64,000 nucleotides of DNA from contig JAUIRK010001038.1 in assembly GCA_030549495.1 (NCBI GenBank), positions 28,678-92,677 of the forward strand. Direction: 5' to 3'. Of this stretch, positions 23,761 to 35,164 are shown piece after piece. The DNA is from Nectonema munidae (Eukaryota; Nematomorpha; Nectonematoida; Nectonematidae). The notes beneath the pieces were generated by a model that worked only from the letters and a program-made list of their open reading frames with translations, made no database searches and was not told where the DNA came from. The translations under genes were made by a program, and so were the position numbers. Position 1 is the first letter of the stretch; every line of letters starts with the position of its first letter.

Positions 23761-24904
23761 ATCACTGTATAAAATATTATAGCAAATATGGGAGACTATT
23801 TTTTTTGGCAGTTGAAAGGACGATAAATGGAAAGTATAGATGAGTGAAAATAAGTAGTGTCAAAAATTACATTAAAGATTTACTTGATCCAAGACTGAGG
23901 CATTGTTACATATGAGATCTAGTATTTTCCTACATTCCATAAAAAATACATAAAGGAGATAGGGAATGCATGAAAATACCTGAGCCATTTGTATACACAG
24001 AACAAAGATAGAAGAGGGACCCAAAATAAGAGAGGAAAGGAGAGGGGAAAGAGAAAGAGAGAGAAAAAGAGGAAATCTTAAGGAGAGAAACTGAGAAGTG
24101 AGGAAGAAAGAAAAATAGGAGGACGTAAAGACGTGTCTGTACAGCTGTGCGGTGTTATGGAGATGGCAAGATTTCTCATATACTATACAAGGATTACGGA
24201 AAACAGATGCTGCATCTCTTTTAGTTATAAATTGCCTGCCTTTTTTTCATCTACTCCTTCTCTATACGTTTCGCCCATATGCAGTGATATTTATACGATG
24301 TAAAATCATCAGCCTTCATCATCATTTCTGCTGTCATCTAATTCCAAGTCGCGTTTATAGCATATGATAAAGCCGTCTCTTTATTTCATCCCTTCAATGT
24401 GTATAGCATGTCTATCTCAGTATGCTCTCTCTTTCTTTCTTTTTTATCAGTCATTGTGTGAAATAGCTAGTCAATTGGTATAATGACAGAAAATATCATC
24501 CATACCAGATTTTACATACACACACACCCTCGACGACTAACTTAGATAGAGAGACCATGATAATTATAATTTTCATCAGTCTCATCATCTGTTGTCGCTT
24601 CTATCAACATGGATCAATAAGGATATGCCATTCTTTCATTCCATCCTTCTCTTATTATTTCCAGGCAATATTGGATAGGAAAATGTCACTCATAATACCT
24701 CTTGTCATCTGTTTCTTGGGCAACAATCACTTGCTTCGAGATGGAAGCTCGTATTATCATCGTGTCCTACGCCTTCTATTTTCTTGCGTATCCCATTTTC
24801 CCTCCTTTCGTGCGGCCCGTGACTTATTGCGTGGGGAATCACAAGTCATTTGTTCCTCTCTTAGTTCGAACTGCTTTTTTACACTTGAATAGTGTTTGAA
24901 GGTT
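23761..24904. other. Gene-free stretch with a purine-rich tract
   Basis: At about 24,000-24,125 the plus strand is almost all A and G (GAGAGGGGAAAGAGAAAGAG and similar). Several open frames of 60-111 codons at 24,152-24,899 have no recognisable motif and I do not call them genes. Confidence 0.5.
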
Positions 24905-25030
24905 CATAGTCAAAATCGAAAACTAAAATCCGCTACGATAACCGAAAAGTAAAATATTCGTTACCAGGATGGAAAATTAAAATCTCCGCCACCAAAATCA
25001 AAACAATAATTCCCCTAAAATTTAAGTCAC
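24905..25030 (-). repeat. Degenerate inverted copies of the minisatellite/pogo terminal motif
   Basis: The plus strand has ATCGAAAACTAAAATCCGCT, ACCGAAAAGTAAAATATTCG, AAATCTCCGCCACCAAAATC and similar runs. These are reverse complements of the GATTTTGG-type units that form the following 30-bp array, and they also resemble the 16-bp units at 33,018-33,118. The array is therefore preceded by a short block in opposite orientation. Confidence 0.65.
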
Positions 25031-25040
25031 TGCTACCTTT

Positions 25041-28000
25041 GTTTTCGGGGATTTTGGTTGTTAAGATTTAGTTTTCGGGGATTTTGGTTGTTAAGATTTA
25101 GTTTTCGGGGATTTTGGTTGTTAAGATTTAGTTTTCGGGGATTTTGGTTGTTAAGATTTAGTTTTCGGGGATTTTGGTTGTTAAGATTTAGTTTTCGGGG
25201 ATTTTGGTTGTTGAGATTTAGTTTTCGGGGATTTTGGTTGTTGAGATTTAGTTTTCGCGGATTTTGGTTGTTGAGATTTAGTTTTCGCGGATTTTGGTTG
25301 TTGAGATTTAGTTTTCGCGGATTTTGGTTGTTGAGATTTAGTTTTCGCGGATTTTGGTTGTTAAGATTTAGTTTTCGGGGATTTTGGTTGTTAAGATTTA
25401 GTTTTCGGGGATTTTGGTTGTTAAGATTTAGTTTTCGGGGATTTTGGTTGTTGAGATTTAGTTTTCGGGGATTTTGGTTGTTGAGATTTAGTTTTCGGGG
25501 ATTTTGGTTGTTAAGATTTAGTTTTCGGGGATTTTGGTTGTTGAGATTTAGTTTTCGGGGATTTTGGTTGTTGAGATTTAGTTTTCGGGGATTTTGGTTG
25601 TTGAGATTTAGTTTTCGGGGATTTTGGTTGTTGAGATTTAGTTTTCGGGGATTTTGGTTGTTGAGATTTAGTTTTCGGGGATTTTGGTTGTTAAGATTTA
25701 GTTTTCGGGGATTTTGGTTGTTAAGATTTAGTTTTCGGGGATTTTGGTTGTTAAGATTTAGTTTTCGGGGATTTTGGTTGTTAAGATTTAGTTTTCGGGG
25801 ATTTTGGTTGTTAAGATTTAGTTTTCGGGGATTTTGGTTGTTAAGATTTAGTTTTCGGGGATTTTGGTTGTTAAGATTTAGTTTTCGGGGATTTTGGTTG
25901 TTGAGATTTAGTTTTCGGGGATTTTGGTTGTTAAGATTTAGTTTTCGGGGATTTTGGTTGTTGAGATTTAGTTTTCGGGGATTTTGGTTGTTGAGATTTA
26001 GTTTTCGGGGATTTTGGTTGTTAAGATTTAGTTTTCGGGGATTTTGGTTGTTGAGATTTAGTTTTCGGGGATTTTGGTTGTTGAGATTTAGTTTTCGGGG
26101 ATTTTGGTTGTTGAGATTTAGTTTTCGGGGATTTTGGTTGTTAAGATTTAGTTTTCGGGGATTTTGGTTGTTGAGATTTAGTTTTCGGGGATTTTGGTTG
26201 TTAAGATTTAGTTTTCGGGGATTTTGGTTGTTGAGATTTAGTTTTCGGGGATTTTGGTTGTTGAGATTTAGTTTTCGGGGATTTTGGTTGTTGAGATTTA
26301 GTTTTCGGGGATTTTGGTTGTTGAGATTTAGTTTTCGGGGATTTTGGTTGTTGAGATTTAGTTTTCGGGGATTTTGGTTGTTGAGATTTAGTTTTCGGGG
26401 ATTTTGGTTGTTGAGATTTAGTTTTCGGGGATTTTGGTTGTTGAGATTTAGTTTTCGGGGATTTTGGTTGTTGAGATTTAGTTTTCGCGGATTTTGGTTG
26501 TTGAGATTTAGTTTTCGCGGATTTTGGTTGTTGAGATTTAGTTTTCGCGGATTTTGGTTGTTGAGATTTAGTTTTCGCGGATTTTGGTTGTTGAGATTTA
26601 GTTTTCGGGGATTTTGGTTGTTGAGATTTAGTTTTCGGGGATTTTGGTTGTTAAGATTTAGTTTTCGGGGATTTTGGTTGTTAAGATTTAGTTTTCGGGG
26701 ATTTTGGTTGTTGAGATTTAGTTTTCGGGGATTTTGGTTGTTAAGATTTAGTTTTCGGGGATTTTGGTTGTTAAGATTTAGTTTTCGGGGATTTTGGTTG
26801 TTAAGATTTAGTTTTCGGGGATTTTGGTTGTTAAGATTTAGTTTTCGGGGATTTTGGTTGTTAAGATTTAGTTTTCGGGGATTTTGGTTGTTAAGATTTA
26901 GTTTTCGGGGATTTTGGTTGTTGAGATTTAGTTTTCGGGGATTTTGGTTGTTGAGATTTAGTTTTCGGGGATTTTGGTTGTTGAGATTTAGTTTTCGGGG
27001 ATTTTGGTTGTTGAGATTTAGTTTTCGGGGATTTTGGTTGTTGAGATTTAGTTTTCGGGGATTTTGGTTGTTGAGATTTAGTTTTCGGGGATTTTGGTTG
27101 TTAAGATTTAGTTTTCGGGGATTTTGGTTGTTAAGATTTAGTTTTCGGGGATTTTGGTTGTTAAGATTTAGTTTTCGGGGATTTTGGTTGTTAAGATTTA
27201 GTTTTCGGGGATTTTGGTTGTTAAGATTTAGTTTTCGGGGATTTTGGTTGTTAAGATTTAGTTTTCGGGGATTTTGGTTGTTAAGATTTAGTTTTCGGGG
27301 ATTTTGGTTGTTAAGATTTAGTTTTCGGGGATTTTGGTTGTTAAGATTTAGTTTTCGGGGATTTTGGTTGTTAAGATTTAGTTTTCGGGGATTTTGGTTG
27401 TTAAGATTTAGTTTTCGCGGATTTTGGTTGTTAAGATTTAGTTTTCGGGGATTTTGGTTGTTGAGATTTAGTTTTCGGGGATTTTGGTTGTTGAGATTTA
27501 GTTTTCGGGGATTTTGGTTGTTGAGATTTAGTTTTCGGGGATTTTGGTTGTTGAGATTTAGTTTTCGGGGATTTTGGTTGTTGAGATTTAGTTTTCGGGG
27601 ATTTTGGTTGTTGAGATTTAGTTTTCGGGGATTTTGGTTGTTGAGATTTAGTTTTCGGGGATTTTGGTTGTTGAGATTTAGTTTTCGGGGATTTTGGTTG
27701 TTGAGATTTAGTTTTCGGGGATTTTGGTTGTTGAGATTTAGTTTTCGGGGATTTTGGTTGTTGAGATTTAGTTTTCGGGGATTTTGGTTGTTGAGATTTA
27801 GTTTTCGCGGATTTTGGTTGTTGAGATTTAGTTTTCGCGGATTTTGGTTGTTGAGATTTAGTTTTCGCGGATTTTGGTTGTTGAGATTTAGTTTTCGCGG
27901 ATTTTGGTTGTTGAGATTTAGTTTTCGCGGATTTTGGTTGTTGAGATTTAGTTTTCGCGGATTTTGGTTGTTGAGATTTAGTTTTCGCGGATTTTGGTTG

Positions 28001-31000
28001 TTGAGATTTAGTTTTCGGGGATTTTGGTTGTTGAGATTTAGTTTTCGGGGATTTTGGTTGTTGAGATTTAGTTTTCGGGGATTTTGGTTGTTGAGATTTA
28101 GTTTTCGGGGATTTTGGTTGTTGAGATTTAGTTTTCGGGGATTTTGGTTGTTGAGATTTAGTTTTCGGGGATTTTGGTTGTTGAGATTTAGTTTTCGGGG
28201 ATTTTGGTTGTTGAGATTTAGTTTTCGGGGATTTTGGTTGTTGAGATTTAGTTTTCGGGGATTTTGGTTGTTAAGATTTAGTTTTCGGGGATTTTGGTTG
28301 TTAAGATTTAGTTTTCGGGGATTTTGGTTGTTAAGATTTAGTTTTCGGGGATTTTGGTTGTTAAGATTTAGTTTTCGGGGATTTTGGTTGTTAAGATTTA
28401 GTTTTCGGGGATTTTGGTTGTTGAGATTTAGTTTTCGGGGATTTTGGTTGTTGAGATTTAGTTTTCGGGGATTTTGGTTGTTAAGATTTAGTTTTCGGGG
28501 ATTTTGGTTGTTAAGATTTAGTTTTCGGGGATTTTGGTTGTTGAGATTTAGTTTTCGGGGATTTTGGTTGTTGAGATTTAGTTTTCGGGGATTTTGGTTG
28601 TTGAGATTTAGTTTTCGGGGATTTTGGTTGTTGAGATTTAGTTTTCGGGGATTTTGGTTGTTGAGATTTAGTTTTCGGGGATTTTGGTTGTTGAGATTTA
28701 GTTTTCGGGGATTTTGGTTGTTGAGATTTAGTTTTCGGGGATTTTGGTTGTTGAGATTTAGTTTTCGGGGATTTTGGTTGTTGAGATTTAGTTTTCGGGG
28801 ATTTTGGTTGTTGAGATTTAGTTTTCGGGGATTTTGGTTGTTGAGATTTAGTTTTCGGGGATTTTGGTTGTTAAGATTTAGTTTTCGGGGATTTTGGTTG
28901 TTAAGATTTAGTTTTCGGGGATTTTGGTTGTTAAGATTTAGTTTTCGGGGATTTTGGTTGTTAAGATTTAGTTTTCGGGGATTTTGGTTGTTGAGATTTA
29001 GTTTTCGGGGATTTTGGTTGTTGAGATTTAGTTTTCGGGGATTTTGGTTGTTGAGATTTAGTTTTCGGGGATTTTGGTTGTTGAGATTTAGTTTTCGGGG
29101 ATTTTGGTTGTTGAGATTTAGTTTTCGGGGATTTTGGTTGTTGAGATTTAGTTTTCGGGGATTTTGGTTGTTGAGATTTAGTTTTCGGGGATTTTGGTTG
29201 TTGAGATTTAGTTTTCGGGGATTTTGGTTGTTGAGATTTAGTTTTCGGGGATTTTGGTTGTTGAGATTTAGTTTTCGGGGATTTTGGTTGTTGAGATTTA
29301 GTTTTCGGGGATTTTGGTTGTTAAGATTTAGTTTTCGGGGATTTTGGTTGTTGAGATTTAGTTTTCGGGGATTTTGGTTGTTGAGATTTAGTTTTCGGGG
29401 ATTTTGGTTGTTGAGATTTAGTTTTCGGGGATTTTGGTTGTTGAGATTTAGTTTTCGGGGATTTTGGTTGTTGAGATTTAGTTTTCGGGGATTTTGGTTG
29501 TTGAGATTTAGTTTTCGGGGATTTTGGTTGTTGAGATTTAGTTTTCGGGGATTTTGGTTGTTGAGATTTAGTTTTCGGGGATTTTGGTTGTTAAGATTTA
29601 GTTTTCGGGGATTTTGGTTGTTAAGATTTAGTTTTCGGGGATTTTGGTTGTTGAGATTTAGTTTTCGGGGATTTTGGTTGTTGAGATTTAGTTTTCGGGG
29701 ATTTTGGTTGTTGAGATTTAGTTTTCGGGGATTTTGGTTGTTGAGATTTAGTTTTCGGGGATTTTGGTTGTTGAGATTTAGTTTTCGGGGATTTTGGTTG
29801 TTGAGATTTAGTTTTCGGGGATTTTGGTTGTTGAGATTTAGTTTTCGGGGATTTTGGTTGTTGAGATTTAGTTTTCGGGGATTTTGGTTGTTGAGATTTA
29901 GTTTTCGGGGATTTTGGTTGTTGAGATTTAGTTTTCGGGGATTTTGGTTGTTGAGATTTAGTTTTCGGGGATTTTGGTTGTTGAGATTTAGTTTTCGGGG
30001 ATTTTGGTTGTTGAGATTTAGTTTTCGGGGATTTTGGTTGTTGAGATTTAGTTTTCGGGGATTTTGGTTGTTGAGATTTAGTTTTCGGGGATTTTGGTTG
30101 TTGAGATTTAGTTTTCGGGGATTTTGGTTGTTGAGATTTAGTTTTCGGGGATTTTGGTTGTTGAGATTTAGTTTTCGGGGATTTTGGTTGTTGAGATTTA
30201 GTTTTCGGGGATTTTGGTTGTTGAGATTTAGTTTTCGCGGATTTTGGTTGTTGAGATTTAGTTTTCGGGGATTTTGGTTGTTGAGATTTAGTTTTCGGGG
30301 ATTTTGGTTGTTGAGATTTAGTTTTCGCGGATTTTGGTTGTTGAGATTTAGTTTTCGCGGATTTTGGTTGTTGAGATTTAGTTTTCGCGGATTTTGGTTG
30401 TTGAGATTTAGTTTTCGCGGATTTTGGTTGTTGAGATTTAGTTTTCGCGGATTTTGGTTGTTGAGATTTAGTTTTCGCGGATTTTGGTTGTTGAGATTTA
30501 GTTTTCGCGGATTTTGGTTGTTGAGATTTAGTTTTCGCGGATTTTGGTTGTTGAGATTTAGTTTTCGCGGATTTTGGTTGTTGAGATTTAGTTTTCGCGG
30601 ATTTTGGTTGTTGAGATTTAGTTTTCGCGGATTTTGGTTGTTGAGATTTAGTTTTCGCGGATTTTGGTTGTTGAGATTTAGTTTTCGCGGATTTTGGTTG
30701 TTGAGATTTAGTTTTCGCGGATTTTGGTTGTTGAGATTTAGTTTTCGCGGATTTTGGTTGTTGAGATTTAGTTTTCGCGGATTTTGGTTGTTGAGATTTA
30801 GTTTTCGCGGATTTTGGTTGTTGAGATTTAGTTTTCGCGGATTTTGGTTGTTGAGATTTAGTTTTCGCGGATTTTGGTTGTTGAGATTTAGTTTTCGCGG
30901 ATTTTGGTTGTTGAGATTTAGTTTTCGCGGATTTTGGTTGTTGAGATTTAGTTTTCGCGGATTTTGGTTGTTGAGATTTAGTTTTCGCGGATTTTGGTTG

Positions 31001-32505
31001 TTGAGATTTAGTTTTCGCGGATTTTGGTTGTTGAGATTTAGTTTTCGCGGATTTTGGTTGTTGAGATTTAGTTTTCGCGGATTTTGGTTGTTGAGATTTA
31101 GTTTTCGCGGATTTTGGTTGTTGAGATTTAGTTTTCGCGGATTTTGGTTGTTGAGATTTAGTTTTCGCGGATTTTGGTTGTTGAGATTTAGTTTTCGCGG
31201 ATTTTGGTTGTTGAGATTTAGTTTTCGCGGATTTTGGTTGTTGAGATTTAGTTTTCGCGGATTTTGGTTGTTGAGATTTAGTTTTCGCGGATTTTGGTTG
31301 TTGAGATTTAGTTTTCGCGGATTTTGGTTGTTGAGATTTAGTTTTCGCGGATTTTGGTTGTTGAGATTTAGTTTTCGCGGATTTTGGTTGTTGAGATTTA
31401 GTTTTCGCGGATTTTGGTTGTTGAGATTTAGTTTTCGCGGATTTTGGTTGTTGAGATTTAGTTTTCGCGGATTTTGGTTGTTGAGATTTAGTTTTCGCGG
31501 ATTTTGGTTGTTGAGATTTAGTTTTCGCGGATTTTGGTTGTTGAGATTTAGTTTTCGCGGATTTTGGTTGTTGAGATTTAGTTTTCGCGGATTTTGGTTG
31601 TTGAGATTTAGTTTTCGCGGATTTTGGTTGTTGAGATTTAGTTTTCGCGGATTTTGGTTGTTGAGATTTAGCTTTCGCGGATTTTGGTTGTTGAGATTTA
31701 GCTTTCGCGGATTTTGGTTGTTGAGATTTAGCTTTCGCGGATTTTGGTTGTTGAGATTTAGCTTTCGCGGATTTTGGTTGTTGAGATTTAGCTTTCGCGG
31801 ATTTTGGTTGTTGAGATTTAGCTTTCGCGGATTTTGGTTGTTGAGATTTAGCTTTCGCGGATTTTGGTTGTTGAGATTTAGCTTTCGCGGATTTTGGTTG
31901 TTGAGATTTAGCTTTCGCGGATTTTGGTTGTTGAGATTTAGCTTTCGCGGATTTTGGTTGTTGAGATTTAGCTTTCGCGGATTTTGGTTGTTGAGATTTA
32001 GCTTTCGCGGATTTTGGTTGTTGAGATTTAGCTTTCGCGGATTTTGGTTGTTGAGATTTAGCTTTCGCGGATTTTGGTTGTTGAGATTTAGCTTTCGCGG
32101 ATTTTGGTTGTTGAGATTTAGCTTTCGCGGATTTTGGTTGTTGAGATTTAGCTTTCGCGGATTTTGGTTGTTGAGATTTAGCTTTCGCGGATTTTGGTTG
32201 TTGAGATTTAGCTTTCGCGGATTTTGGTTGTTGAGATTTAGCTTTCGCGGATTTTGGTTGTTGAGATTTAGCTTTCGCGGATTTTGGTTGTTGAGATTTA
32301 GCTTTCGCGGATTTTGGTTGTTGAGATTTAGCTTTCGCGGATTTTGGTTGTTGAGATTTAGCTTTCGCGGATTTTGGTTGTTGAGATTTAGCTTTCGCGG
32401 ATTTTGGTTGTTGAGATTTAGTTTTTGGGGATTTTGGTTGTTGAGATTTATTTTGGTTGTTAAGATTTATTTTGGTTGTTGAGATTTATTTTTCGGGGAT
32501 TTTGG
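25041..32505 (+). repeat. 30-bp minisatellite, about 248 copies
   Basis: The 30-bp unit has two similar 15-bp halves, one starting GATTTTGG and one starting GATTTAGT, so it is probably an old dimer. Three sites vary: TTAAGA or TTGAGA, CGGGGA or CGCGGA, and AGTTTT or AGCTTT. The variants are in blocks. TTAAG/CGGGG types mix with TTGAG up to about 30,300; TTGAG/CGCGG is nearly uniform at 30,300-31,640; and AGCTTT joins it at about 31,660-32,400. Such blocks are the usual result of local unequal exchange or slippage. The last 80 bases are irregular (ATTTATTTTGGTTG). Copy number was counted from the layout and is approximate; assemblies of such arrays are often collapsed or expanded. Confidence 0.98.
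25058..32482 (+). other. ATG-less 2474-codon open frame within the minisatellite
   Basis: Because 30 is a multiple of three and the unit has no stop in this frame, the array is open throughout and would encode the decapeptide LLRFSFRGFW about 246 times. There is no ATG anywhere in the unit; the stretch starts with TTG and an upstream TAA lies at 25,016. All three common variants are silent in this frame (TTA/TTG Leu, CGG/CGC Arg, AGT/AGC Ser). The complementary strand also has an open frame with silent variants. I regard it as a by-product of the repeat, not a gene. Confidence 0.6.
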
Positions 32506-33016
32506 CTAGATCGTGCGTTGGGGGTCGTTCACAATTGACGTCAACTAAAGGGGGGGGGGGGTATCCAATGTTGACATGAGCGGGTTGAAATTGATCAAAA
32601 AAGCTTGACGTCAATTGGGAAAAAGCATACTTTTAACAAAATTTTACCGCGCTTCGAAATTCATATAAGGAATTAGTGTTAATTCACAAAGAAATATTTC
32701 ACGAAGTAAAGAAACTTTCGCTACTCAAAGGCGTATTTACTTACATTACTTTACATTATTTTTTTTTTTGTTCATTATTGTATTGTATCCTTGTGTTTAT
32801 CCTTTTACTAGTTATTGAAAAATATTCGAGAATTTATATTTCTAAAAAAATTATTTTGTTACTTCAAATACCTTTTTTTATTTCACAAAAAAATCGCTTA
32901 GCTTCCCTACATGTATTTAGGTGATAATCATTTCCAACCTGATTTTACAAGCTTTTATTTAACCTTGCGGTTTTCACCTTTTTCGATCCTGATTTCCATA
33001 TGAATTATTGGTACCG
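32506..33016. other. Gap with poly-G and paired TGACGTCA-like sites
   Basis: CAATTGACGTCAA near 32,531-32,543 and its exact reverse complement TTGACGTCAATTG near 32,606-32,618 flank a 12-G run. The sites contain TGACGTCA, the consensus of CREB/ATF factors, but may only be a fragment of a mobile-element end. The 82-codon frame at 32,676-32,924 has no recognisable motif. Confidence 0.4.
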
Positions 33017-33118
33017 AGTCAAAATCTCCGCTAACCAAAATCTCCGCTAACCAAAATCTCCGCTAACCAAAATCTCCTCTACTAAAATCTCATCTACCAA
33101 AATCTCGGCTACCAAAAT
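33017..33118 (+). repeat. Left terminal array of the pogo-like element
   Basis: About six units of AAAATCTCCGCTAACC and variants (CTCCTCTACT, CTCATCTACC, CTCGGCTACC). They are the inverse of the units at 36,302-36,400. Confidence 0.9.
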
Positions 33119-33897
33119 TTACGATAATAATTTTCATAAAAATTTTAAATATCCCAAAACTAAAAACTGTTCAAATTTCTTATGTGAATCTTCGGAAGCA
33201 AAATTTCAAAGTTTTATCTCAATTTTGTCAGATATTCTATAAACTGAATTTTTTCTAACTAAAACTTTTGAAATAATAACTTGAAAATTTCCAAAAAATG
33301 ACGTTTAATTTCTTATATACCCTAAAATTTGAGTGGAGAAATATTTTGAAGGTTTACAAGAATATGCATGTTATGCTGAGTAATCTTAGCTAGACTTTTC
33401 TTAGTCGTAAATTTGTAGCTTCCTTAGCGAAGAAGATGCACTCGATTAATTTTCTTGATATTGAATCCAACCTCGTTGCGCGCGCACTCTACTTTACTTA
33501 CGAATAGTAAATCAATAAATTTTCGCGATATTTTTAAACAATTCGCGAGAAATTTATGATTCGCGAAAATAAAACTAGAATCATATCCCTTCAAATTTTG
33601 TGACTTTTCCTAAAATCGCTAGCCGCATCTTTTGCTACCATTTTCATCGTAGTTGAATGACCCTTTCATGTCCAAAACTGTCAATCAAAATAAAGAATTA
33701 AACAAGATTTTGACATTATCTGTATAACCTTATAACTTAGGATCCATATTATATGCTACCTTGAAAATTTATAATTATATACAGTTTGGAACGCATAACA
33801 CTTTATATATTTAATTTTTTCAATAATCATGGCTACTTTTTAAAAATGTCAATTAAAATTTTGATTAATCAGAAATATACCTAATAAAATATTCTTT
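33119..33897. other. Unassigned AT-rich interior of the pogo-like element
   Basis: No protein motif was seen. The GC-richer patch GTTGCGCGCGCACTC at about 33,475 stands out but has no clear role. Confidence 0.35.
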
Positions 33898-34420
33898 CAA
33901 ATTTTACACCCAATATATGTTTTTATACTAAATCGGCCATGCTGGTTTCATTTCTGCACCTATTTTTTACATTTAGGATGTGAAAATACCTATAAGTGTT
34001 AATCAAATTTGCGGTTTCTTCTAAAAATTATCTCAAAAAACATTCATTCAAATTTTACAATGAAATATATGTGTTATACTAAATCGGCCATGCTGGTTTC
34101 ATTTCTGGACTCATTTTTTACATTTAGGATGTGAAAATACCTATAAGTCTTAATAAAATTTGCGGTTTACTTCTAAAAATTGTCTCCAAAAACATTTCTT
34201 CAAATTTTACATAAAATATATGTTTTATACTAAATCGTCCATGCTGGTTTCTTTTCTGGACTCATTTTTTACATTTAGGATGTGAAAATACCTATAAGTG
34301 AAAAACAATTTTGCGGTTTACTTTTAAAAATCTTTTCCAAAAACATTCATTCTAATTTTACAATGAGATATATGTTTTTATACCAAATCGTTTATGCTAG
34401 TTACATTTCTGGGCTAAGTT
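33898..34420 (+). repeat. 151-bp tandem repeat, about 3.5 units
   Basis: CAAATTTTAC recurs at 33,898, 34,049, 34,201 and (as CTAATTTTAC) 34,352, a spacing of 151-152 bp. Each unit includes ATACTAAATCGGCCATGCTG or a close form and ACATTTAGGATGTGAAAATA. The last unit runs into the 3' part of the transposase remnant. Confidence 0.9.
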
Positions 34421-35162
34421 TTTGCCCAGAACTCCCGTTTGATCGAATTTCACAATCATCGAATCTGGAATATTAAAAGCTTCAACTGCAGTTTTAATTT
34501 TGTTGATAAATTCTTCTTTGAGTTTTTCAAAATCAACAGGTAAATGTTTGGCTGCTTTTGTTCCTTTTCTTTTGACAATTTTCACTCTTTTCAAAAATGA
34601 ATCAGCCCAAGATTTATTCAATTCAATAGAACCTCCATATTTTTTTAGTATGCTTCTATCATAATTTTCAATAATACCCAAAGCACTAGCAATAAGGATT
34701 GGTCTATTTATCACTCCACCACTTTTCCTCGGTGCTTTAATGTAGTTTTGTATACGCTTATCGAGTTATTCACCCAATAAAAGTGGTTTTCCACGTTTGA
34801 TACTTTGAATTTCTTCTTCATCAGTTTTCTTTAATAATTCTTTGTACTTTTTGACATATTCTCTAATTGTCGACTCATTAAGAGAATGCTCTAATTTTTT
34901 ACTAAAATATCCTGCAGCCGCACAGTTTCCATGTAGAGAAGCAAACTTTGCAATTTTGACTTTATTTTCAGCACTTATTTTGTTGATAATTAATTTTTTT
35001 TCTTTTGCTGACTGAATTATTTTTGACAATAGATTCAACAGCTGCGTTAGCACTTTGGAAATCAGAAACTTGGGCATTTGAACATTTATCAACATCTGGT
35101 AAATTAAAAAAAGATTCTGTTTCTTTAGATGAACTAGAGGCAGATTTTAGCCAGCGCAGCAT
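34397..35162 (-). pseudogene. pogo-family transposase, N-terminal half
   Basis: On the minus strand the first part (35,095-34,766) has KVKIAKFASLHGNCAAAGYF and HSLNESTIREYVKKYKELL, a pogo-type helix-turn-helix, ending KRGKPLLLGE. The second part (34,714-34,397) has INRPILIASALGIIENYD, SWADSFLKRVKIVKRKGTKA and MIVKFDQTGV, whose Asp matches the first catalytic residue (usually NWDQTGV). A stop lies between the two parts, near 34,765 after LLLGE. Everything after FDQTGV is missing, including the second and third acidic residues; the 151-bp repeats are found there instead. An overlapping frame (35,162-34,968) adds an upstream Ser-rich piece. Confidence 0.85.
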
Positions 35163-35164
35163 TT

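Noticed and set aside
24152-24899. Small secreted or membrane proteins from the open frames here
   Set aside because: Frames overlap each other, lack family motifs and have compositions expected of T-rich DNA.
25058-32482. A real 2474-residue repeat protein
   Set aside because: There is no ATG, no splice-supported start and no non-repeat domain; the frame is open simply because the period is a multiple of three. The silent-variant pattern is kept as a finding only.
25041-32505. CRISPR array because of regular 30-bp repeats
   Set aside because: Units are directly adjacent with no unique spacers and no cas-like genes; the surrounding sequence is eukaryotic transposon DNA.
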